Assembly (NCBI GenBank): GCA_013288805.1
Contig: JABDBE010000012.1
Coordinates: 1 to 64,000, forward strand
DNA from: Acidobacteriota bacterium
GTDB taxonomy: Bacteria > Acidobacteriota > Terriglobia > Terriglobales > Acidobacteriaceae
Length of the DNA: 64,000 bases
Direction: 5' to 3'
Made by a program: the position numbers and the translations under genes. Shown one piece after another: positions 8,495-16,633 of this stretch (its first letter is position 1; every line of letters begins with the position of its first letter). The notes below the pieces were generated by a model. The model did not search any database. It was not told where the DNA came from and saw only the letters and a list, made by a program, of their open reading frames with translations.

Positions 8495-9031
8495 CTATTT
8501 GGTCACGACGCCACAGGCAATGCGGGCGCCTGAGTTTCCCGACGGATCAGTCTTCATGTCATCCGCGTCGGCATGAATGACTAGCGCAGTTCCGCCGTTA
8601 CTGAACAGCGAGTGGCTGTTGCTTCCATCTCCCAGAACCACGTCACTGTCAGTTAGCTTGAGCTTCGCCGTGCCTTGGCCGGTGACAGTGAGGTTCATCA
8701 TGTCACCCGCGTGATGTCCATCGGGACTCTGAAGGCCGTGCTTTTTTCCGTCTGGATTGAAGTGCGGTCCTGCAGACTTGAAATCGGGGCCATCGCACTT
8801 CGCGGTCTGATGAAAATGGATCCCGTGCGTCCCCGGCGGCAGGCCGTGCAGGTCGAGTTTGAGCCCCACACCCGTGCCCTTCGAACCGGTTCCGCTTTCC
8901 GATATCGTAATTGTGCCCACGCTATTGCCCTGGGCATCTTTCATCTGGACCACAGTTTTGGCCGCGCTGGCAAGCGACCAGAAAATTATCGCGAACGTTA
9001 CGGCGGCAGTGAACAATAGGTTGTTTTTCAT
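8495..9031 (-). CDS. sodC: Periplasmic Cu/Zn superoxide dismutase
   Basis: A 178-residue enzyme that dismutates superoxide in the periplasm. A signal peptide covers about residues 1-23. Copper ligands His72 and His74 (GIHFH), bridging His90 (GPHFNP) and His153 (VIHADADD) are present, as are zinc ligands His98, His107 and Asp110 (GHHAGD). The structural disulfide pair is Cys79 and Cys173. All catalytic ligands are intact. The ATG at 9031 is chosen because it begins the signal peptide; the frame is open further upstream. Confidence 0.96.
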   Translation of the reverse strand: MKNNLLFTAAVTFAIIFWSLASAAKTVVQMKDAQGNSVGTITISESGTGSKGTGVGLKLDLHGLPPGTHGIHFHQTAKCDGPDFKSAGPHFNPDGKKHGLQSPDGHHAGDMMNLTVTGQGTAKLKLTDSDVVLGDGSNSHSLFSNGGTALVIHADADDMKTDPSGNSGARIACGVVTK

Positions 9032-9137
9032 GGCCGAATTATAACCAAGCTGCAGGCCGCGCGCCATTTCCTCGCGACATGCGCCAAGCGCGTTTTGGTT
9101 TACCTTGGCGTGGCGTTCGCATGAGACAACGGGAACT

Positions 9138-11657
9138 TCACAAGTTTTGCATTTTCCTTTGCAGTTCTCGCGCAATCCACTCGGGGTCGCTTCCCGACTC
9201 GAATTGAACTGGTGCGCCGATCGTTACTTTGATCTGACCGGGACGCGTGAATTTCCTCCCTGCCTGCTTCACCTCGAATAATCCATCAATACGCATAGGC
9301 ACGATCGGAATTTGCAGGTTGTTAGCTAATAGTCCAATGCCCGCGCGAAACGGAAGCAACTTGCCATCGGTTGTATGTCGGCCCTCGGGAAAGACGAGTA
9401 CGCTGTAGCCGCGATCGACGGACTCTCCGGCGTAGGCGAAGCTCTCGCGGAATCCCGCTTCGCGCGGCAACGGAAAAAGATTGAGCAACGATACACCGAG
9501 AGCCCACTTTACGCGGTCGTAGGCACGCCCAACAAAACCTCGCATATTAGGCGGAGTGCGCAGGATCTCGAGCGCCTCACCGCCGGTCGCGATTGCCAGC
9601 TTGTGCCGCAGCCGAGCGGGAAGAGCGGTCAGGACGAATCCTGGATCGACATCGCCAATATGATTGCAGATGACGAGCACCGGCCCGCGCACTCCGTGCA
9701 AATTCTGTCGGCCCTCAACGCGAGGCCATCCCAAGAAGAATACGGCCGGCCGCAACAACAGGTAATGCACCGCGAGACGGATCCACGTAATCGGCCAGCG
9801 CTGCACCCAGCGCGGATAGTGGTAAGGCGTTCGCGGCGGAAGCTTGCCCTGCAACATCCGCTCCAGCTCACCGACCGTATTCACGGACGCAAACCGAGTC
9901 TCGCTGAGATCAATCTGATATCGATCTTCGAGCGCGCTCAGTAACTCGACGCGGTCGAGCGAACCAAGGTTCAGCTCAGACTCGAGCTTCGCACCCGGCG
10001 CAAGCTGCGATGGCGAACGTTTTGTGATTCGCGCAATCAATTCAGCCAGAGGACTCGAAGGCATCTGGTCAAGAGATTTCTGCGCCAGCTGAGCTTGCAC
10101 GGCCTGCTGAATTGCGTTTCGGAGCGGCTTCTGTGTCGAAGTGCGCGGAAAATCTTCCTCTGGCCATACGACCCAGTGGTTCAGACGCTGATACTCGGCC
10201 AGAGACTCGTTTGCGCGCTTCACCACAGGTTCAGGATCGGCGTCACTATTACGAAGAATGATCGCTGCGCAAGGTTCCGCGTTTCCATTGCGCGGCAGCG
10301 CAACCACAACTGCGTCTTTCACCTCTGGCTGGCAGCGCAGCGCCGCTTCCAGATCGTCGGGATAAACGTTCATTCCCGCCGGCGTCACGATAACGTCTTT
10401 TTTTCGTCCCTTGAAATAAAGGTTGCCCTCGGCATCGAGTTCGCCTACATCGCCAGTGCGATACCAGCCGTCATCGGTCGCAACAGAACGCAGCTCGTTT
10501 CCATTCCAGTAACCCGCGGCGACTCCGCCGCCGCGCACCAGAATTTCTCCATCTTCCGCGAGTTTTATTTCGCGTCCCGCCAACACTTTCCCGATCGAGC
10601 CTTTGCCCAGCCGAAAAGGATGGTTCAGGCTGATGAGCGAAGTGGTTTCAGTGAGGCCATATCCTTGTATGGCGGCGTAGCCGAGGCGTCCCCAGAATTC
10701 TTCGGTGTCGCGGTCGAGCGCCGCCCCGCCTGAGATGAAGGCCCAGAATTTCCATCCAAACTGACGATGGATGCGGCGGAAGATCCACCAGCGATGGAGA
10801 AAATGTTTACCCTCTGCAGCGTGAAACGCCTGCCGGAACTGTTCCGCACGACCTTCGCCTTCGAGATCGCGTTCGATCTTCTCCTTCAGAGATTGCAACA
10901 CGCGCGGCACCGCGACCAATACTGAAACGCGCTCGCGATGAATCGTTCCGATTACTTCCGCTGGTTTAAATGTGTTCTGAAAAATCACCGTTCCGCCCAT
11001 GAGCTGAGGCAGAAAGATTCCAAGAAATTGCCCGAACACGTGGCTGAGCGGCAACAAGTTTAAGAAGCGAACCGGGTGCACCCATCGCTCGTATTTAAGA
11101 TATTTCCGAATCTCTAATTCCAATGGTGCAATGTTCGCGAGAACATTGCCATGTGTAATCACAACTCCTTTGGGCTCGGCGGTAGTGCCAGAAGTGAATA
11201 CGATCTCCAGCGTGTCTGCCGTTTCGATATCGACGGCGGGATACGCCGCGGTCGAGTGTGCAGCCAATGCTGCCGGCAACTCCTCCAAAGTGAGGGCTGT
11301 GATCGACTGTTGCACGTGGTCACGCGAGCACACCTGCAACTTGGCGTCGACCTGTTGATGCACTCGTAAAGCGAAGTCAGGGCTTGCCACGTCGTCCATG
11401 GGCACGACCACGACGCCACGCAAAGCGCATCCCAAGAACACTGCAACCCATTCGGCCGAATTCGGGCCCCATAGCAAAATCCTTTCGCCCTTCGTAATCG
11501 AACGAGCATCCAGTTCGCGGGCAAATTGGAACGCGAGATCCGCAACCTGCCGGTATGACCAGCGCGCGGTGCGATATCCGTGAGGCTGCACGTAGGCAGT
11601 CTCGTTCCCTCTTTGCAGAAAATGGTCGAGATATTCGAAAAGCGAGCGGCGCTCCAC
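9138..11657 (-). CDS. Acyl-ACP/CoA synthetase - ACP - acyltransferase fusion
   Basis: An 839-residue protein with three modules. Residues 1-510 are an AMP-forming fatty-acyl ligase, with the P-loop-like TSGTTAEPKG near 155-164 and later GYGLTETTS and YRTGDVGELD. About 530-605 is an acyl-carrier domain with the phosphopantetheine serine in NLGSLDRVEL. About 625-839 is a PlsC-type acyltransferase with CNHIGDVD (the HX4D motif) and FPEGRHTTDG. The layout resembles E. coli Aas (acyltransferase plus acyl-ACP synthetase) but the order is reversed and an internal ACP is added. A role in activating free fatty acids and transferring them to lysophospholipid is an inference. The start is a GTG behind a TAACAT box. 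Confidence 0.88.
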   Translation of the reverse strand: MERRSLFEYLDHFLQRGNETAYVQPHGYRTARWSYRQVADLAFQFARELDARSITKGERILLWGPNSAEWVAVFLGCALRGVVVVPMDDVASPDFALRVHQQVDAKLQVCSRDHVQQSITALTLEELPAALAAHSTAAYPAVDIETADTLEIVFTSGTTAEPKGVVITHGNVLANIAPLELEIRKYLKYERWVHPVRFLNLLPLSHVFGQFLGIFLPQLMGGTVIFQNTFKPAEVIGTIHRERVSVLVAVPRVLQSLKEKIERDLEGEGRAEQFRQAFHAAEGKHFLHRWWIFRRIHRQFGWKFWAFISGGAALDRDTEEFWGRLGYAAIQGYGLTETTSLISLNHPFRLGKGSIGKVLAGREIKLAEDGEILVRGGGVAAGYWNGNELRSVATDDGWYRTGDVGELDAEGNLYFKGRKKDVIVTPAGMNVYPDDLEAALRCQPEVKDAVVVALPRNGNAEPCAAIILRNSDADPEPVVKRANESLAEYQRLNHWVVWPEEDFPRTSTQKPLRNAIQQAVQAQLAQKSLDQMPSSPLAELIARITKRSPSQLAPGAKLESELNLGSLDRVELLSALEDRYQIDLSETRFASVNTVGELERMLQGKLPPRTPYHYPRWVQRWPITWIRLAVHYLLLRPAVFFLGWPRVEGRQNLHGVRGPVLVICNHIGDVDPGFVLTALPARLRHKLAIATGGEALEILRTPPNMRGFVGRAYDRVKWALGVSLLNLFPLPREAGFRESFAYAGESVDRGYSVLVFPEGRHTTDGKLLPFRAGIGLLANNLQIPIVPMRIDGLFEVKQAGRKFTRPGQIKVTIGAPVQFESGSDPEWIARELQRKMQNL

Positions 11658-11663
11658 GTATCG

Positions 11664-11669
11664 ATGTTA
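11664..11669 (-). promoter_or_regulatory. -10-like box TAACAT, leaderless start
   Basis: TAACAT is followed by 6 nt (CGATAC) and then the GTG start of the ligase-acyltransferase gene, with no Shine-Dalgarno sequence. The spacing fits transcription starting at or next to the start codon. Confidence 0.4.
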
Positions 11670-11764
11670 GCGCCTTACGGGCCGGTCGAGTTGGTAAAGC
11701 GATGAAGGGTGGGTCTCCTGGCAGGGTGAGCTTCCCGGATTGCATCCGTCATGCAGGCAGCAGA

Positions 11765-12331
11765 CTATTCACGCCCGACGCCCAGAGAATCTGCCACGCG
11801 ATTGATGTAGTTGAACCACGATGCGATGAGTGTGATCTGCAAAATTGCTTTGTCGTCGAATCCCGCGCCCCGCAGGCGGTCATGATCATCTTTCCAGACT
11901 TTGGTAGCGTCTTTGGTAAGTTTGACCACGTAGTCCAGCATCGCGCGCTCTTGCTCGGTGATGGGAGCGGTCGTGTAGTCCCTCTTCAACGCTTCGATGA
12001 GTCCTTCATCCAACGTTATTCTACGCAGAAACTCTGCGTGTGATTCGATTCAATACACACACCGGTTGGTGACAGAAACCATCGTGGTGATCAATTCGTG
12101 CTGCCGGCGACTGAGAGGCAAATCGGGCGACATGAGCGTGCCAAAAGTCGCGAAGGCGTGATAGAGCGCTTCCGGAATCAGGCTGTGGGAGGCAACGATC
12201 GAAGAACCACCGCCTTCGACAGGATGCACCGGGGTGGCGTACTCCTTGGGATAGAGCAATTTCTGGTCTTCCATGGCTTTGCGCAGCTTCTCATCCGCCT
12301 CAGAAAGAGGAACGGTGCGGATCCACGTCAT
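11765..12331 (-). CDS. CMD/AhpD-like peroxidase-related selenoprotein (UGA = Sec)
   Basis: A 188-residue carboxymuconolactone-decarboxylase-family enzyme, the group that contains AhpD, a disulfide-dependent alkylhydroperoxidase. The frame is interrupted by an in-phase TGA at codon 94 (12052-12050). Reading through it gives [27 protein letters not shown], which completes the AhpD motif exactly: Glu79-x11-Cys91-x2-U94-x3-His98, with Sec in place of the second cysteine. The downstream half ([34 protein letters not shown]) is typical of the family. A perfect hairpin starts 10 nt after the TGA. The ATG at 12331 has GGAGG about 10 nt upstream. Without readthrough both halves would be non-functional fragments. 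selA, selB and selC are not in this window. Confidence 0.87.
12023..12039 (-). promoter_or_regulatory. Candidate bacterial SECIS hairpin
   Basis: On the minus strand, 10 nt after the UGA codon, ACGCAGA and TCTGCGT form a perfect 7-bp stem around the loop GTT. Counting the U of UGA as 1, the loop G and U are positions 21 and 22, close to G23/U24 of the E. coli fdhF SECIS. The bulged U of fdhF is not seen. Confidence 0.65.
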
Positions 12332-12485
12332 AAAAAACTTGCCTCCAATCGCGGGTCTTGCCTTACAATTCGTGGCCAGCAAACCTACATTGAAGCGGTG
12401 TGGTGTGCCAATACCCAAATTGTATTAGTCGGGCTTGGCGGACAGATTCATTTGGCGGAAATCCCCCGCGCGGAGGATCGAGTCG

Positions 12486-12581
12486 ATGAGCATCGTAGTG
12501 TGGAAAGTGCTGCGCCTGCTACCCAAGCCGTTGTTGCTGGCCCTGCTGTTCTTTGTGTTGGCCGCGGTGTGCCGGGCTTAG
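12486..12581 (+). CDS. Possible 31-residue hydrophobic peptide
   Basis: An ATG at 12486 follows GGAGGAT by about 9 nt and encodes a 31-residue peptide with a basic start (VWKVLRLLPKP) and one hydrophobic helix ending FFVLAAVCRA. It lies in the divergent or convergent gap between the selenoprotein and the tail-bearing secreted protein. No homologue is recalled. It may be chance coding. Confidence 0.25.
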   Translation: MSIVVWKVLRLLPKPLLLALLFFVLAAVCRA

Positions 12582-12599
12582 GGTGGATTTTCTTATCTG

Positions 12600-13355
12600 T
12601 CAACCGGCAAGCATTTCCTCGCGCCGCCAAATGGAGAGCCCGCGTGCCCCAAGGGCCAGCACACCAAGAGTTAGGGGTTCACGAGAAGGCGCCGCGAAAG
12701 TCGGCTCTTCTATGGCCGTATTGTCGGGACCCTTTGTCTGTCCAGCTGTGATTGGCTTGTTCGCGATCGTTTCGTAGGCGTAACCGGTAAGCGTCGCGGT
12801 TATGATTTGCGGTACCTGGACCTTCACGTTCAGCCTAGCCCAACCGAAGTGCGTCTGACCTTTGATCACGAACTTCACTCCCACATAGCGATTGTTGACG
12901 TTGACCCAGCTTCCACCGACACCGGATGTCCCAAAGCTACCCAGCATGACCGCCATGTTTTGCAGGCCCCCGCGCCAAACATTCTTGGCCCCGATCTGCA
13001 TGCCGGGTTTCATAGCTACCGCTCCGTAGACGTTGTACACAACCTGATTGGCTCCAGCCATTTTGAGGTTGAGAAATTGCGAGCTGCTGCAAAAGTCGCT
13101 CGTGCAGTGGTGGTGATGCTTGTTTTCGATAGTCAGGTCGACGGTTCCGTCGCCGGTGAGATCCAGGTTAAAGCTGGCGCCGTCGCCAATCACACGGTGG
13201 GCTTGCTTGTAGACGATCTCCGCCTCAGAGCGTGCGGTCAGCGCCAGGATACTGACTCCAGCTGCAGCCGCGGCGAGCGCGTATGCAGTCAACTGCTGTT
13301 GATAGGGTGGAGCGAGGTTCCTGACTTTCTCGGTAGATCGGACGCGTTGCCTCAT
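12600..13355 (-). CDS. Exported protein with PEP-CTERM-like sorting tail
   Basis: About 251 residues from the ATG at 13355, which has AAGGA 7 nt upstream. An N-terminal export segment (TAYALAAAAAGVSILALTA) is followed by a beta-rich domain with FNLDLTGDGTVDLTIENKHHHH and a GGSWVNVNNRYVGVKF-type region resembling calcium-like or repeat surface proteins. The C-terminus is a short tripartite tail: Pro-rich spacer, hydrophobic TLGVLALGARGLSIW, then RRE. This is the layout of PEP-CTERM/exosortase signals but with a variant motif. I infer sorting to the cell surface. The substrate or partner is unknown, and no exosortase is in the window. Confidence 0.65.
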   Translation of the reverse strand: MRQRVRSTEKVRNLAPPYQQQLTAYALAAAAAGVSILALTARSEAEIVYKQAHRVIGDGASFNLDLTGDGTVDLTIENKHHHHCTSDFCSSSQFLNLKMAGANQVVYNVYGAVAMKPGMQIGAKNVWRGGLQNMAVMLGSFGTSGVGGSWVNVNNRYVGVKFVIKGQTHFGWARLNVKVQVPQIITATLTGYAYETIANKPITAGQTKGPDNTAIEEPTFAAPSREPLTLGVLALGARGLSIWRREEMLAG

Positions 13356-13368
13356 ATAATTTCCTTCA

Positions 13369-14661
13369 TCATCGCCGTCTATGCGCCTGGCGGGTGATCT
13401 TAAACACCGTCCCACACCCGGCTTCATTGAAATTGTTGCAGCTCAAATCGCCGCCCACGCCTGTCGTGCCGTAGATGTTCCCGGCTGAATCAAGGGTCAC
13501 TCCAGCTCCAGGAGTTGCTCCTTCCGTCCCTCCACTGAATTCGTGCAGGATGGTGTCCTTGCCTGTGGGATCCAGCATGAATACAGCGCCACAGCCAGAA
13601 CCGCAATTCTGATTCCCGCCTTCCGGAGTAGTCCCGTAGATATTTCCTTTTTCGTCGAGCGCAAGAGCTGCGTAGATCGGCGGGAAATCAGCTCCGCTCC
13701 CGGTGAAGCTGTGCAGGATTGTCTCCTTGCCAGATTTATCAACTTTGTAAATGGTGCCGCAGCCGTTCTCCGCGGATGTACAGTTTGGACCTGTTCCTCC
13801 CTCAACGGTAGCGCCATAAAGATTGCCGTTGTTGTCGCGGACCACGCCTGACCAGGGGTGTTCTCCGTCGCCCCCGGTCCCAGTGAAAATGTGTAACACG
13901 GTTTTCTTTCCGGCCGGATCTAACTTGAAAACCGTCCCGCAGCCGTGAGGCGAATAGCAGTTGGGGTCGCCTCCATACGCAGTCTCGCCATACAAGTTTC
14001 CTGCCGCGTCACGCACAATGGGCCCAGAGGGATAACCGCCGTCCGTCCCTCCTTTGAAGGTATAAAGCACGGTCTCCTTGCGGGCCGGATCCAGCCGAAA
14101 CACGATTCCACAGCCTCCTCCGAAGCACCCGCCGGCCTGGCCGCCAGTCACGGTTGTGCCGTATAAGTTGCCCTGCTCGTCAAGAATCACTCCGTTGGGA
14201 TTGAACCCGTAGGACTTGGCCGCTCCACGAAAGCTATACAGAACCGTTTCATTTCCTTTTTGATCTGCCTTGAACACCGCCCCTTGGCCGTAGGAACCGC
14301 CGTATGTGGTCGTGCCATAAAGCGTACCCTTGGCGTCTTGTATCACCGAATCCGGACGGTTTCCGTATCCCGAAAGAAAGCTGTAAAGCACAGTCTCTTT
14401 ACCGGAGGAACTGAGCTTGAATGCGGTCCCTTCGTAGGAAGCGCCGCCGCCGTAGCTGACGCCATAGATGTTGCCTGCGCCATCCAATAGAAGGGTACTG
14501 TCGGGAGCCTTGCCATCCGGCGGGCCTGCGAAAGAGTAAAGGACGGTGAAAGTTTGCGTCTGCGCGGAAAGCATCATGGAGAGCGCTATACATGCCACAA
14601 GCAGAATCTGTCGGCTGACGCGGGTGCAGCGTCGGCCCGTGAAAAATGGAAACGAGTCCAT
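13369..14661 (-). CDS. GloVer tandem-repeat secreted protein (first copy)
   Basis: About 430 residues. A signal sequence (ILLVACIALSMMLSAQTQT) is followed by about nine repeats of 35-45 residues with the hallmark GNLYGTT..GG and GTVFKL(D/S)..GKETVLYSF. This is the choice-of-anchor tandem repeat (Gly/Val-rich, GloVer; TIGR03803) family, probably a beta-propeller-like surface protein of unknown function. The ATG at 14661 is preceded by GGAGG, 6 nt away. A paralogue lies directly upstream on the same strand. The stop is 13 bp from the start of the tail-bearing protein gene. Confidence 0.85.
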   Translation of the reverse strand: MDSFPFFTGRRCTRVSRQILLVACIALSMMLSAQTQTFTVLYSFAGPPDGKAPDSTLLLDGAGNIYGVSYGGGASYEGTAFKLSSSGKETVLYSFLSGYGNRPDSVIQDAKGTLYGTTTYGGSYGQGAVFKADQKGNETVLYSFRGAAKSYGFNPNGVILDEQGNLYGTTVTGGQAGGCFGGGCGIVFRLDPARKETVLYTFKGGTDGGYPSGPIVRDAAGNLYGETAYGGDPNCYSPHGCGTVFKLDPAGKKTVLHIFTGTGGDGEHPWSGVVRDNNGNLYGATVEGGTGPNCTSAENGCGTIYKVDKSGKETILHSFTGSGADFPPIYAALALDEKGNIYGTTPEGGNQNCGSGCGAVFMLDPTGKDTILHEFSGGTEGATPGAGVTLDSAGNIYGTTGVGGDLSCNNFNEAGCGTVFKITRQAHRRR

Positions 14662-14899
14662 GACTGGCCTCCACAAGCGGGTAATCCAACCTCAACGCTC
14701 CGCCGTGCGCGCGCGATTATAGCCCATTCTGCAAGTGGCGCTCGATACGAAAGCGCACACGTCGTAGGCCAAAGCTGGCGCTGGCGGCATTTCGATCCGT
14801 GGCTGGCACGCGTGTCGAAATCTGAAGAACAATGCCTTTGGGCCTCCAGAAACAACCAATTTTACGCCGCGCTACCTGACTGAACTCTTGCCATCGAGA

Positions 14900-16111
14900 T
14901 CACGGCGCCAGCTTCCACACTGTCCCAACGTTGTCGCTGCCACCGTTGAAGGTGGTGCCGTAAAGATTGCCATTCGCATCCCGGATCACGCCTCCGTAGG
15001 GATTCACTCCATCCGTCCCCGCGAAGTTGTGCAGTATCGTGATCCCACCGCCTGTACTCAATTCATACACGGTTCCGTAACCCGGATTACCGCCCACTAT
15101 GGTGACGCCGTACAGGTTGCCTGCGCCCAGAATCACGCCTGCGTAGGGAAATGCGCCGTCGTTCAAATCTGAATCGTGAAAGTTGTGCAGCACAGTCTCG
15201 ATGCCTTTGCTGCTCACCTTCCATACCACTCCTTCGCTGAAGGCTCCGCAGGCTTCGGCGGCGCCATAGAGGTTCCCGCTCTTGTCCATTGCCGGCGTTC
15301 CGAAAATCTCGCACCCATCCGACGTGCCCCCGGCAAAACTGTGCAGCACGGTAAACTTGCCGCTCTTACTCAACTTGTAAACCACTCCGAAGTTCGAAGC
15401 GCCACCCTGCTGCGTGACTCCATAGAGGTTGCCCTTCGCGTCCATCACAAGGCTCGTCAGATAGGGCAGTGCTCCGTCTGCGCCGGCAAAGCTGTGCAGC
15501 ACGGTTTCTTTGCCAGTCGGACTCACTTTGAACACTGTTCCCAGTCCTGAAGTGCCGCCCAACTCTGTGGTACCGTAGAGATTCCCCGCTGCGTCCCGAA
15601 TCAAACCTCCCGCAGGTCCTCCACCGTCGTTGCCTCCCGTGAAGCTGTATAGCAATGTAATTTTGCCAGTCGGACTCAGTTTGAACACCGTTCCTGTTTC
15701 GAAAGTACCACCCGTCTCGGTGGTGCCGTACAGATTCCCCGCGTTGTCTCGAATCAAGCTTGTATAGGGAAGCCCGCCGTCGTTGGTTTCGTCGGTGAAA
15801 CGATGGAGTATGCTCTCATGGCCGCTCGCATTCACCTTGAACACGGTTCCGCAGCCGACTCCGCAGCCGTTAGTTCCGCCAGCCGTAGTGGAGCCGTAGA
15901 GATTGCCTGCAGAGTCGCGGAACAAAGGCGCATAAGGTCCTCTCCCGTCGCGCCCTCCGGTGAAATCGTGAAGCTTGGTGAATGTTTGCGCCTGTGCTGA
16001 TGTGGTCGTTGCGACCGCTAGCGTGACTGCGAATATCAATGTCAGCACGGCATTTCGCCCTCTTACGGCGATTCTCGAAAGTCGGATGCAATGTTGTCCT
16101 GGCGTCGGCAT
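14900..16111 (-). CDS. GloVer tandem-repeat secreted protein (second copy)
   Basis: About 403 residues, paralogous to the gene at 13369-14661, with signal sequence (VLTLIFAVTLAVATTTSAQAQ) and eight to nine units of the GNLYGTTE.GGT...GTVFK(L/V)SPTGK type. The ATG at 16111 has the same GGAGGCC-to-ATG leader as the first copy, so the duplication included the ribosome-binding region. The about 240-bp gap between the copies holds no gene I can support. No anchor domain is evident at the C-terminus, which ends in the repeat-like VGTVWKLAP. Confidence 0.85.
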   Translation of the reverse strand: MPTPGQHCIRLSRIAVRGRNAVLTLIFAVTLAVATTTSAQAQTFTKLHDFTGGRDGRGPYAPLFRDSAGNLYGSTTAGGTNGCGVGCGTVFKVNASGHESILHRFTDETNDGGLPYTSLIRDNAGNLYGTTETGGTFETGTVFKLSPTGKITLLYSFTGGNDGGGPAGGLIRDAAGNLYGTTELGGTSGLGTVFKVSPTGKETVLHSFAGADGALPYLTSLVMDAKGNLYGVTQQGGASNFGVVYKLSKSGKFTVLHSFAGGTSDGCEIFGTPAMDKSGNLYGAAEACGAFSEGVVWKVSSKGIETVLHNFHDSDLNDGAFPYAGVILGAGNLYGVTIVGGNPGYGTVYELSTGGGITILHNFAGTDGVNPYGGVIRDANGNLYGTTFNGGSDNVGTVWKLAP

Positions 16112-16224
16112 GAGCGGCCTCCCCGCAAACGGCAATATCCTACCCCTTCGAAGTCCGATGTCAACGGAGACTTTCGGCCTATTCTCTGGGGACTATGTTG
16201 GACTTGCGTTTCAGGTTTCAATCG

Positions 16225-16257
16225 TATAATATGAACACGTATTCATGTTCATATTAT
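16225..16257. promoter_or_regulatory. Promoter-overlapping palindrome, probable TetR operator
   Basis: ATAATATGAAC (16226-16236) and GTTCATATTAT (16247-16257) form a perfect 11-bp inverted repeat around a 10-nt centre. Counting matches across the centre, the arms are 14 of 16. A TATAAT -10-like box (16225-16230) lies inside it, and the ATG of the first gene at 16256 touches its end. Position and symmetry suggest autorepression by the TetR protein encoded second. Confidence 0.6.
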
Positions 16258-16633
16258 GAACCTTCGACTCTTTCTCTTCGGCCTCGGCATCTGGCTCCCG
16301 GCCACCATCACACTGCGAATCGCAGGACAGCACATCCTCCGTCCCGGCGATTCGAAGGGAACGCTCATCCTGTTCGCGATCAGCTTTCCGTTGATGGCCT
16401 GGCTCGTACGTCGTCTGTGCCGCCGCTTCGAGCCCCGGCCCGAGCAATGGCCCGCTGGTGCGATCTCGATTGCTCTGCCAACCCTCTTGCTCGATCCGTT
16501 CTCCAGCGCATTCTTTCCAGTAGTGTTTCCGAATATGTCCCCGGAAGTCGCGGGCGTCTTCGGCGGCTGGATGCTGTGGTGCTGCGCCGGCGCTCTCGTC
16601 GGTGTAACCATTCGTCCGGGCGTCCGGGCGTGA
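16256..16633 (+). CDS. DUF5367-like membrane protein
   Basis: A 125-residue protein with about four transmembrane helices. It starts MNLRLFLFGLGIWLPATITLR and has RRLCRRFEPRPEQWPAG in a loop, a pattern I associate with DUF5367. The function of this family is unknown; in this context it may be a target of the co-encoded TetR repressor. Its TGA overlaps the GTG of the tetR gene (GTGA), so the genes are translationally coupled. The start codon abuts the palindrome, so the mRNA leader is very short. Confidence 0.65.
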   Translation: MNLRLFLFGLGIWLPATITLRIAGQHILRPGDSKGTLILFAISFPLMAWLVRRLCRRFEPRPEQWPAGAISIALPTLLLDPFSSAFFPVVFPNMSPEVAGVFGGWMLWCCAGALVGVTIRPGVRA

